Assembly: GCA_017442765.1 (NCBI GenBank)
Contig: JAFRZC010000178.1
Coordinates: 1 to 5,080, forward strand
DNA length: 5,080 bases
Direction of reading: 5' to 3'
Source of the DNA: Prevotella sp.
Lineage (GTDB): Bacteria; Bacteroidota; Bacteroidia; Bacteroidales; Bacteroidaceae
Made by a program: the position numbers and the translations under genes. Positions 1 to 5,080 of the stretch are shown here, in pieces. A model generated the notes under the pieces. The model did no database searches. It was not told the DNA's origin and was given only the letters and a program-made list of their open reading frames with translations. Within the stretch, counting starts at the first letter, position 1; each line of letters starts with the position of its first letter.

Positions 1-791
1 TAGCTGAGTGGAGTGTTGATTATGATGCCGGTGAAGATGCGGCCAGAGCGGATGCCCAGTCGCCGGGCAGAGAAATAGTCGGCCACATGGTCGTAGGTGC
101 AGATGCCCGACATGAGGATGTTTGCGGCGTTCACACCGGCTTTCTCCAGTTGCAGCCGGTTGCACAAGGGCAGGTCGATGTGCCATTTGGCATAACGGCG
201 GGCAATGCGATTCATGTCGAATCCTGCTTGTTGGAATGTCATATAGACCTCGTCGCCTACTTCAAATTTTTTCAGTGAGATACCAGGACCGACGACGGCA
301 CGAAGGTGCGAGGGTTGTGTGCCAAAGGCTTGCTGCATGTCGCCGATGGTTTTCCCGACGATGCGTGTCACCGTTCCGCGCCATCCGGCATGGACGGCTG
401 CAATGGCATGATGCTCCTTGTCGTAGAGCAGGATAGGGATACAGTCGGCTGTAGATACACCTATACAGACTTTTGGCTGGTCGGTCATGAGGGCATCAAC
501 AGCTTCAAGACGGATGCTCCGCTGACTTTCTGACAAGTAGAGGAAGTCGGCATCCACGTGAAGGATATTTGTCTGATGGGTCTGTCGGGGAAGGATGATG
601 TCTTGGGAGGAAATGCCGAGTAAATCGGCAAGAAGTGCCTTGTTCCGCGCCACGTGTTCAAGACTATCATCGCAATAGTGGGTGATATTGAACGAGGCAT
701 AGCTGCCTTGGCTGACACCTCCATGACGGGTGGTGGAGAAAGCCACTACCTCATCATCGAGTACATAGCGGTTGAGCACTGGCGCGGTCAC
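1..791 (-). CDS. pgeF: PgeF/YfiH/LACC1-family protein (peptidoglycan editing factor, multicopper-oxidase-like 'laccase domain' family)
   Basis: The reading frame runs from GTG (791-789) to the left edge: 263 codons plus the bases TA. The length fits the family (about 250-275 residues), so TA is probably the first two bases of the stop codon. Visible family motifs are FSTTRHGG (18-25), QTHQ (70-73), DALMT (99-103), STADCIP (113-119), HAGWRGT (134-140), GPGIS (168-172), FEVGDEVY (176-183), and near the C-terminus [16 protein letters not shown] (240-255). By family knowledge, His72, Cys117 and His134 are the metal/active-site triad, and all are present. E. coli YfiH (PgeF) prevents mis-incorporation of amino acids into peptidoglycan precursors; relatives of human LACC1/FAMIN are reported to have adenosine deaminase and purine nucleoside phosphorylase activity. 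Which role applies here is not decidable from sequence. No signal peptide is seen, so it is probably cytoplasmic. GTG is preferred because it overlaps the obg stop as GTGA and has GAGGA nine nt upstream; GTG at 779 is the alternative start. Confidence 0.93.
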   Translation of the reverse strand, partial: MTAPVLNRYVLDDEVVAFSTTRHGGVSQGSYASFNITHYCDDSLEHVARNKALLADLLGISSQDIILPRQTHQTNILHVDADFLYLSESQRSIRLEAVDALMTDQPKVCIGVSTADCIPILLYDKEHHAIAAVHAGWRGTVTRIVGKTIGDMQQAFGTQPSHLRAVVGPGISLKKFEVGDEVYMTFQQAGFDMNRIARRYAKWHIDLPLCNRLQLEKAGVNAANILMSGICTYDHVADYFSARRLGIRSGRIFTGIIINTPLS

Positions 792-1948
792 GGGTCAAGG
801 TCTTCGTATTCGTAATCGTCGAGCTCTTCTATCTCGTCTTCATCGATATAGGCGATTTCGTCTTCGCCTTCGTCGGCCATCTCTTTTTGGAACAGGGAGA
901 GATCTTTATCACGATGCACGATGGTGTCTTCGCTGATAGCCATTTGCAGTTTGTTGCTCTCGGCATTGAGCTCAGCCCAGAGCAGGTCTTTCAGCTCATT
1001 GAGTCCGTAGCCTGTGACGGCGGAGATAAAAAGCACAGGCAGGTCGTCGGGAAGTGTTGGGCGCAGCATGTCGATAAGCTCCTCATCAAGCAGGTCGCAT
1101 TTAGTGACGGCGAGCACACGGTGCTTGTCGAGCATGTCGGGATTGAACTTCCGCAGCTCGTTGAGTAGTATCTCGTATTCTCGGCGGATGTCCTCGGTAT
1201 CGCCGGGTACCATGAAGAGCAAAAGAGAGTTGCGCTCGATATGCCGCAGGAAACGCAGTCCGAGTCCGCGTCCTTCACTCGCTCCCTCGATGATGCCGGG
1301 GATGTCGGCCATCACGAATGACTTTCCGTCGCGATAGCCCACGATGCCGAGCGAGGGCTCCATCGTGGTGAAGGGGTAGTTGGCTATCTTCGGTCGGGCA
1401 TTCGACAGCGACGACACGAGGGTTGACTTTCCGGCATTGGGAAAGCCCACGAGGCCGACGTCGGCCAGCAGCTTCAGCTCAAGGATGACCATGCGCTCTT
1501 CCATCGGCTCGCCGGGCTGGGCGTAGCGTGGTGCCTGATTGGTGGCCGAGCGGAACTGGAAATTACCCAGTCCGCCACGACCGCCTTTGAGCAGCACCAC
1601 CTCCTGCCCGTCGTAGGTCACGTCGCAGATGTATTTTCCTGTCTCAGCATCGTAAACCACCGTTCCGCAGGGCACTTCGATGTAAGCATTCTTACCATTG
1701 GTGCCGTGGCACTTGTCTTTTCCTCCGTTTCCGCCATGCTCGGCAAAGACATGACGCTGGAATTTCAAATGAAGCAATGTCCAATAATTGTGGTTGCCAC
1801 GCAGGATGACGCTACCGCCATTACCACCGTCGCCGCCATCGGGACCGCCGTTAGGATTATACTTCACGTGGCGGAGATGCATAGATCCCCGCCCGCCTTT
1901 GCCCGAACGGCATAGAATTTTTACGTAATCTACGAAATTTGATGCCAT
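788..1948 (-). CDS. obg: GTPase Obg (ribosome-assembly and stress GTPase), acidic-tail form
   Basis: The 386-residue protein has the two hallmark Obg domains. Residues 1-158 form the glycine-rich Obg fold (for example [15 protein letters not shown] at 31-45 and KGGRGGLGN at 121-129). The G domain follows, with G1 GFPNAGKST (168-176), the G2/switch I region [11 protein letters not shown] (191-201), G3 DIPG (215-218), G4 TKCD (282-285) and G5 SAVTG (309-313). Obg proteins bind GTP/GDP and ppGpp, associate with the large ribosomal subunit, and are usually essential. In place of the C-terminal OCT domain of Bacillus Obg there is a short tail (359-386) in which 17 of 28 residues are Asp or Glu and none is basic; Gram-negative Obg proteins often have acidic tails. 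G4 has Thr where many GTPases have Asn, but the key Lys and Asp are kept. It begins 12 nt after hpt-adk, without a clear Shine-Dalgarno sequence, and its stop overlaps the pgeF start, so the three genes are probably one transcript. Confidence 0.97.
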   Translation of the reverse strand: MASNFVDYVKILCRSGKGGRGSMHLRHVKYNPNGGPDGGDGGNGGSVILRGNHNYWTLLHLKFQRHVFAEHGGNGGKDKCHGTNGKNAYIEVPCGTVVYDAETGKYICDVTYDGQEVVLLKGGRGGLGNFQFRSATNQAPRYAQPGEPMEERMVILELKLLADVGLVGFPNAGKSTLVSSLSNARPKIANYPFTTMEPSLGIVGYRDGKSFVMADIPGIIEGASEGRGLGLRFLRHIERNSLLLFMVPGDTEDIRREYEILLNELRKFNPDMLDKHRVLAVTKCDLLDEELIDMLRPTLPDDLPVLFISAVTGYGLNELKDLLWAELNAESNKLQMAISEDTIVHRDKDLSLFQKEMADEGEDEIAYIDEDEIEELDDYEYEDLDP

Positions 1949-1960
1949 TGAGGTGGGCTT

Positions 1961-3106
1961 TTACAAGTTGTCAATCACCTTGCAAATGTCTCCAAAGATG
2001 CGGTCAAGCCCACCCAAGCCATTGATATGGTTACGGATGCCCTCTTTCTCATACCACTCGATAAGCGGTGCCGTCTGGCCGTGGTACACGTCGAGACGCT
2101 TGCGGATGGTCTCCTCGTTGTCGTCGCTGCGTCCGCTTTCCTGTCCACGCTTAATGAGACGTGTCATGAGTTCGTCTTCGGGAACATCGAGTTCTATCAT
2201 GGCTGCCACGCTGTGTCCGCGATCGGCCAGCATCTTTTTCAATGCCTTGGCTTGTGGGATGGTGCGGGGGAAACCGTCGAAGATAACACCCTGATGGTCG
2301 CTGCCGTAGGAGTCATAGACCTTGGCCAGCATGTCGATGATGAGATCATCGGGCACGAGCTGTCCCTTGTCGATATACTGCTTTGCCGTGTGGCCGAGCT
2401 CGGTCTCGTTCTTTATCTCGTTCCGCAGGACATCGCCAGTGGAAATATGTTCAAAGCCATATTTCTCAATAATTTTGTCGCTCTGCGTGCCCTTGCCTGA
2501 TCCGGGAGCACCGAAGATGACGATGTTCCTCATCTTCTTCTCTTCCCTTTCCTCTCTCCGCTCTTCTGTTTCTGGTATGAGCGTATAGATGTCACGCAGG
2601 TTGCGTCCCTGCTGGTCGTAGTCGAGACCGTAGCCCACGATGAAATCATTGGGTATCTCCATGGCAGCATATTCGATGTTGAGGTCAACCTGCAAATTAT
2701 CGGGTTTCACAAGCATGGTGCAGATGTGCACCGACTTGGGATTGCGTGTGCCAAGCGTCTCGGTCATGCGCTTCATGGTAAGCCCCGTATCGACAATATC
2801 CTCCACGATGATGACGGTGCGGTTGGTCAAGTCTTCGTTGATGCCGATGACCTCGGTAATCTTTCCTGTCGATGTGGTGCCCTCGTATGAGGCCAGCTTC
2901 ACGAAACTGATTTCGCAGGGGATGGTGATGCGGCGCATAAGGTCGGCCGCAAACATGAACGACCCGTTCAGTACAGCCAGCAGCAAGGGGTTCTTGCCAG
3001 CCATGTCGTGGTTAATACGGTCTGCCACGGCTTGCACACGTTGCAGGATGACACTCTCGGGAATGGACGTTCTGAAGGTCTTGTCCTTGATTTTTACGAT
3101 AGCCAT
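1961..3106 (-). CDS. hpt-adk: Bifunctional hypoxanthine phosphoribosyltransferase-adenylate kinase fusion
   Basis: One uninterrupted 381-residue frame holds two complete enzymes. Residues 1 to about 177 are a type I phosphoribosyltransferase of the HPRT family: LNGSFMFAADL (46-56), the PRPP-binding loop VIIVEDIVDTGLT (98-110) and DFIVGYGLDYDQQGRNLRDIY (154-174). It should convert hypoxanthine or guanine plus PRPP to IMP or GMP. Residues 192-381 are a full adenylate kinase: P-loop GAPGSGKGT (199-207), AMP-site STGDVLR (222-228), DGFPRT (277-282) and a short LID (about 319-336) without zinc cysteines. It interconverts ATP + AMP and 2 ADP. The joint (178-191) is a charged stretch rich in Glu and Arg/Lys, probably a helical linker. 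In many bacteria these are separate proteins of about 178 and 190 residues. Met192 lies exactly where free-standing Adk begins, so a separate Adk could also be made by internal initiation. Both domains look intact, with no frameshift. It is the first gene of the operon with obg and pgeF. Confidence 0.96.
   Translation of the reverse strand: MAIVKIKDKTFRTSIPESVILQRVQAVADRINHDMAGKNPLLLAVLNGSFMFAADLMRRITIPCEISFVKLASYEGTTSTGKITEVIGINEDLTNRTVIIVEDIVDTGLTMKRMTETLGTRNPKSVHICTMLVKPDNLQVDLNIEYAAMEIPNDFIVGYGLDYDQQGRNLRDIYTLIPETEERREEREEKKMRNIVIFGAPGSGKGTQSDKIIEKYGFEHISTGDVLRNEIKNETELGHTAKQYIDKGQLVPDDLIIDMLAKVYDSYGSDHQGVIFDGFPRTIPQAKALKKMLADRGHSVAAMIELDVPEDELMTRLIKRGQESGRSDDNEETIRKRLDVYHGQTAPLIEWYEKEGIRNHINGLGGLDRIFGDICKVIDNL
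2531..2559 (-). promoter_or_regulatory. Purine-only tract before Met192: possible internal ribosome entry for free Adk
   Basis: On the coding strand the 26 bases before the ATG of Met192 (2533-2531) are all A or G, including AGGAAAGGG and GGGAAGAG. This is the best Shine-Dalgarno-like stretch in the minus-strand operon and sits just before the codon where stand-alone adenylate kinases normally start. It may be a relic of a former hpt/adk intergenic region, or may still allow separate translation of Adk. It may also be only a by-product of Glu/Lys/Arg codons in the linker. Internal initiation is inference. Confidence 0.3.
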
Positions 3107-3130
3107 AAAGATTGTTCTTTAGAATTGCTG

Positions 3131-3138
3131 CAAAATTA
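3131..3138 (-). promoter_or_regulatory. Bacteroidetes-type -7 element (TAATTTTG) for the hpt-adk-obg-pgeF operon
   Basis: Read on the minus strand, the bases match the Bacteroidetes primary-sigma -7 consensus TAnnTTTG exactly. The element lies 24 nt before the hpt-adk ATG, predicting a leader of roughly 15-20 nt. There is no TTTG at the expected -33 position 19-21 nt upstream, so the promoter is only half canonical. The upstream DNA carries phased A-tracts that could compensate. This is a consensus match, not a mapped start site. Confidence 0.55.
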
Positions 3139-3139
3139 C

Positions 3140-3157
3140 GAAAAATCAAGAAAAATC
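3140..3157. repeat. Direct repeat GAAAAATC x2 with 10-bp period (phased A-tracts)
   Basis: GAAAAATC occurs at 3140-3147 and 3150-3157, placing two A5 tracts exactly one helical turn apart. Further A-runs occur at 3132-3135, 3173-3178 and 3185-3188. Such phasing is typical of intrinsically bent DNA and of AT-rich upstream promoter elements. It lies directly upstream of the leftward -7 element. Curvature is inferred. Confidence 0.4.
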
Positions 3158-3188
3158 TACTACTATATTCATAAAAAATGAAATAAAA

Positions 3189-3220
3189 TTTGTTTTTTTA
3201 TTCCAATTACATTACCTTTG
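3189..3220 (+). promoter_or_regulatory. Bacteroidetes-type promoter for the NAD(P)H-hydrate repair operon
   Basis: TTTG at 3189-3192 (-33) is followed after 20 nt by TACCTTTG at 3213-3220, a perfect TAnnTTTG -7 element. Both sequences and the spacing fit the known Bacteroidetes primary-sigma promoter. The transcript should begin near 3225-3229, giving a leader of about 70 nt before the ATG at 3297. No classical -35/-10 pair was seen. Confidence 0.75.
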
Positions 3221-3241
3221 CAGAAGTTTTAGCTGCACTCG

Positions 3242-3269
3242 GCAAAATCGGAGCAAGCTCCCTTTGTGC
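3242..3269 (+). repeat. Imperfect inverted repeat in the leader of the NAD(P)H-hydrate repair gene
   Basis: The arms GCAAAATCGGAGC (3242-3254) and GCTCCCTTTGTGC (3257-3269) are complementary at 10 of 13 positions, separated by AA. In RNA the core would be a GGAG/CTCC stem with a CAAG loop, with weaker pairing below. It lies between the predicted transcription start and the start codon and has no U-run after it, so it is not an ordinary terminator. It could be a leader hairpin or one copy of a dispersed repeat; function unknown. Confidence 0.45.
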
Positions 3270-3296
3270 TCGTTTGCAAAAGCCTTGCAATCGAAT

Positions 3297-4814
3297 ATGA
3301 AAATATTTACAGGATCCCAGATTCGTGAGCTCGACAAATATACCTTGGAGCACGAGCCCATCACCGCACTCAACTTGATGGAGCGTGCAGCCAAGGCCAT
3401 TGTCCATGCCATACGCAGCGAGTGGGACAACCGCCGTCCGGTGGTCGTCTTCGCCGGTCCTGGCAATAACGGCGGTGATGCGTTGGCCGTAGCCCGCCTG
3501 TTGGCTGATGAGGGCTATCAGGTTTCCGTCTATCTCTTTAATATCCACGACCGTCTCTCCGACGAATGCGCCGCCAACAAGCAACGTGTCCTCGACAGTC
3601 GGCGCATCAAAGAATTTACGGAGGTCACCATAGACTTCGATCCACCCGAGCTCGACGAGAAAACGCTCGTCGTTGACGGGCTCTTCGGGTCGGGCATCAA
3701 CAAACCACTGGCCGGAGGCTTCGCCTCGTTGGTGAAATACATCAACCAGTCGCCCGCCACCGTGGTGAGCATCGACATCCCGTCGGGACTGATGACCGAG
3801 GACAATACCTACAACGTCCGCGCCAACATCATCAAGGCCGACCTCACGCTGACTCTCCAGCATAAAAAGCTCGCCATGCTCTTCGCCGACAATCAACCAT
3901 TCATCGGGCGGTTGAAAGTGCTTGACATCAGACTCTCAGAAGAATATGTAAGGAAAACCGACACACAGTTCCGGCTTATCGAGGAGAACGACCTGCGGCC
4001 GCTCATGCGTTCGCGCAGTGACTTTGCCCATAAGGGCGACATGGGCAATGCGCTCATTGTGGCAGGAAGCTACGGCATGGCCGGTGCAGCCATCCTCACG
4101 GCACGGGCATGTATGCGTTCAGGAGCAGGAAAGGTCGTCATCCGTACCCCGCGTAAGAACTATGACATCCTGCAGACTGCCGTTCCTGAGGCAGTGCTCT
4201 CGGTGGACCGCGAGGAAACCTATTTCTCTGAGGCCATCGACACCGAAGATTTCGACGCATTGGCCATAGGCCCTGGGTTGGGTGCACACGAGACCACTGC
4301 CATCGCCCTAATCTCGCAGCTCCGCCGCAGCTCATGTCCCGCTATCATCGATGCCGACGGGCTGAACATTCTCGGCAACCACCGCACATGGATGCAGCAA
4401 TTGCCGAAGGGTGTCATCATGACACCACATCCCAAAGAGCTCGACCGTATCACCGGTAATGCCAGTAACGGCTGCTACGAGCAGCTTTCGAAAGCCCGTG
4501 AGCTGGCTGAGAAAATCAACGGATACATCATTCTCAAGGGTCACTACTCGGCACTCTGCGTACCCGACGGCCATGTCTATTTCAACTCCACCGGTAATTC
4601 GGGAATGGCTACCGCAGGCAGTGGCGACGTGCTCACCGGAATCATCTGCGGACTGCTCGCACGAGGCTATCAGCAGCGCGAGGCCTGCATCCTCGGTATG
4701 TATCTTCATGGACTCGCAGGCGACCTTGCCGTGAAAGACTTAGGCAAGGAAAGCCTCATCGCGTCCGACATTATCCGCTATCTGGCCAAAGCCTTCAAAC
4801 GTCTCAACGACTGA
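3297..4814 (+). CDS. nnr: Bifunctional NAD(P)H-hydrate epimerase / ADP-dependent NAD(P)H-hydrate dehydratase (NnrE-NnrD fusion)
   Basis: The 505-residue protein repairs NADHX and NADPHX, the damaged hydrated forms of NADH and NADPH. The N-terminal YjeF_N epimerase domain (about 1-215) shows GPGNNGGDALAVAR (54-67), VVDGLFGSG (125-133) and SIDIPSGL (158-165). The C-terminal carbohydrate-kinase-like dehydratase domain (about 230-500) shows HKGDMGNALIVAGS (245-258), GPGLG (325-329), DADGLN (352-357), TPHPKEL (376-382), LKGHYS (413-418) and the ATP/ADP-site loop ATAGSGDVLTG (438-448). The first domain equilibrates the R and S epimers; the second dehydrates the S form using ADP (bacterial type). 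The two-domain layout and length match E. coli Nnr (YjeF). ATG at 3297 is chosen because MKIFTGSQIRELD matches the usual family start; TTG at 3264 would add 11 residues lying in the palindromic leader. It has its own promoter and is followed after 13 nt by the next gene. Confidence 0.97.
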   Translation: MKIFTGSQIRELDKYTLEHEPITALNLMERAAKAIVHAIRSEWDNRRPVVVFAGPGNNGGDALAVARLLADEGYQVSVYLFNIHDRLSDECAANKQRVLDSRRIKEFTEVTIDFDPPELDEKTLVVDGLFGSGINKPLAGGFASLVKYINQSPATVVSIDIPSGLMTEDNTYNVRANIIKADLTLTLQHKKLAMLFADNQPFIGRLKVLDIRLSEEYVRKTDTQFRLIEENDLRPLMRSRSDFAHKGDMGNALIVAGSYGMAGAAILTARACMRSGAGKVVIRTPRKNYDILQTAVPEAVLSVDREETYFSEAIDTEDFDALAIGPGLGAHETTAIALISQLRRSSCPAIIDADGLNILGNHRTWMQQLPKGVIMTPHPKELDRITGNASNGCYEQLSKARELAEKINGYIILKGHYSALCVPDGHVYFNSTGNSGMATAGSGDVLTGIICGLLARGYQQREACILGMYLHGLAGDLAVKDLGKESLIASDIIRYLAKAFKRLND

Positions 4815-4827
4815 CCTCTCACCGCTC

Positions 4828-5080
4828 ATGAAACGCATCATCCTTTCACTTTTCATTATTCACTTTTCACTTTTCATTAGGTCGCAGACCGTTGAGGGGC
4901 TTAGCTACTATCTGCCCAAGACCGTACTGAAATTCACGCTGCAAATAGAGAAGACCACGTTCACCGCTGGTGAGCTGGCTATCTACTCCGACCGCTATCT
5001 GAAAAAGCCCGTAAGAAACACCGATGAGACCACCTATCGCATCCTCGATGTCAAGATGCAAACCGTCGGCGAGGTCGATA
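4828..5080 (+). CDS. DUF4831-like exported protein (5' part; continues past the right edge)
   Basis: The frame is open from ATG 4828 to the window end, 84 complete codons. Residues 1 to about 19 form a signal peptide: MKR, then a strongly hydrophobic stretch rich in Ile, Phe and Leu, ending before Gln20 (FIRS/Q). The mature start, with VEGLSYYLPKTVLKFTLQIEKTTFTAGELAIYSDRYL split across residues 22-58, resembles the conserved N-terminus of DUF4831 proteins, a Bacteroidales family of unknown function. There is no lipobox cysteine, so it is probably released to the periplasm or handled by the outer membrane rather than lipidated. It lies 13 nt after nnr and is probably co-transcribed with it. 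No function is claimed. The family call rests on recognition of the YLPKT...EKTTFTAGE...YSDRYL pattern and needs the full-length protein. Confidence 0.8.
   Translation, partial: MKRIILSLFIIHFSLFIRSQTVEGLSYYLPKTVLKFTLQIEKTTFTAGELAIYSDRYLKKPVRNTDETTYRILDVKMQTVGEVD
4845..4879 (+). repeat. Short-sequence repeat TTCACTTTTCATTA inside the signal-peptide codons
   Basis: TTCACTTTTCATTA occurs exactly at 4845-4858 and 4866-4879, with the partial copy TTCACTT (4859-4865) between. The tract encodes most of the hydrophobic core of the signal peptide. The repeats are not multiples of three in spacing (21 nt between full copies is in frame, the 14-nt unit is not), so loss or gain of a 21-nt block would keep the frame while a 7- or 14-nt change would not. 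Confidence 0.75.

Noticed and set aside
485..724. A 79-codon minus-strand frame within pgeF
   Set aside because: It is in a different frame from the pgeF product, whose motifs run continuously through the same bases.
1..791. Left-edge gene as a degraded or pseudogene copy, because no stop is visible
   Set aside because: All family motifs and the His-Cys-His triad are present in one frame, and the last two bases TA fit a stop codon cut by the window edge.
2027..2500. A 157-codon plus-strand frame opposite the Adk domain
   Set aside because: It mirrors the conserved Adk coding sequence, has no promoter or family motif, and is a shadow frame.
3250..3262. GGAGC-AA-GCTCC as a rho-independent terminator
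   Set aside because: There is no T-run after the stem, it lies just downstream of a promoter and before a gene, and no gene ends nearby.
3264..3296. TTG at 3264 as start of the NAD(P)H-hydrate repair enzyme
   Set aside because: The extra 11 residues do not fit the family start and fall in the palindromic leader; ATG 3297 gives the usual MKIFTGSQIRELD beginning.
3207..3896. A 229-codon open frame on the minus strand opposite the nnr gene
   Set aside because: It is antisense to a well-conserved epimerase domain, has no recognisable motif, and its openness follows from the GC-rich codon pattern of the real gene.
4845..4879. Short repeats as a CRISPR array
   Set aside because: The units are 14 nt with a 7-nt gap, lie inside a coding region, and have no unique spacers.

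Overview
The window looks like a chromosomal core region of a Bacteroidales bacterium, most likely Prevotella or a close relative. Three things support this: Bacteroidetes-type promoter elements (TTTG plus TAnnTTTG) in the only real intergenic gap, poor Shine-Dalgarno use, and proteins typical of that order (a DUF4831-like lipid- or envelope-associated protein, Obg with an acidic tail instead of an OCT domain, and a combined NnrE/NnrD enzyme). The genus is inferred from general resemblance and was not tested by a search.

Layout. On the minus strand, reading from about 3106 down to 1, is a tight three-gene operon: an in-frame fusion of hypoxanthine phosphoribosyltransferase with adenylate kinase (3106-1961), the GTPase Obg (1948-788), and a PgeF/YfiH/LACC1-family protein (from GTG at 791 to the left edge). 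The gaps are 12 nt and a 4-nt GTGA stop/start overlap. From 3107 to 3296 is an AT-rich divergent regulatory region with a -7 element facing left, a complete promoter facing right, and an imperfect palindrome in the right-hand leader. On the plus strand are the bifunctional NAD(P)H-hydrate epimerase/dehydratase (3297-4814) and, 13 nt later, the start of a secreted DUF4831-like protein (4828 to the right edge). Its signal peptide is encoded by a short repeated sequence.

How the genes fit together. The left operon is mostly about purine nucleotides. HPRT makes IMP/GMP from free bases, Adk equilibrates AMP, ADP and ATP, Obg is a guanine-nucleotide sensor linked to ribosome assembly, and the PgeF/LACC1 family includes members reported to act on purine nucleosides. 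The right operon starts with a metabolite-repair enzyme that restores damaged NAD(P)H. The window is mainly housekeeping. The points most worth attention are the HPRT-Adk fusion with its purine-only linker DNA, the palindromic leader before the NAD(P)HX repair gene, and the repeat-built signal peptide. I see no mobile element, CRISPR array, tRNA or rRNA, and no gene-free stretch longer than 300 bases.
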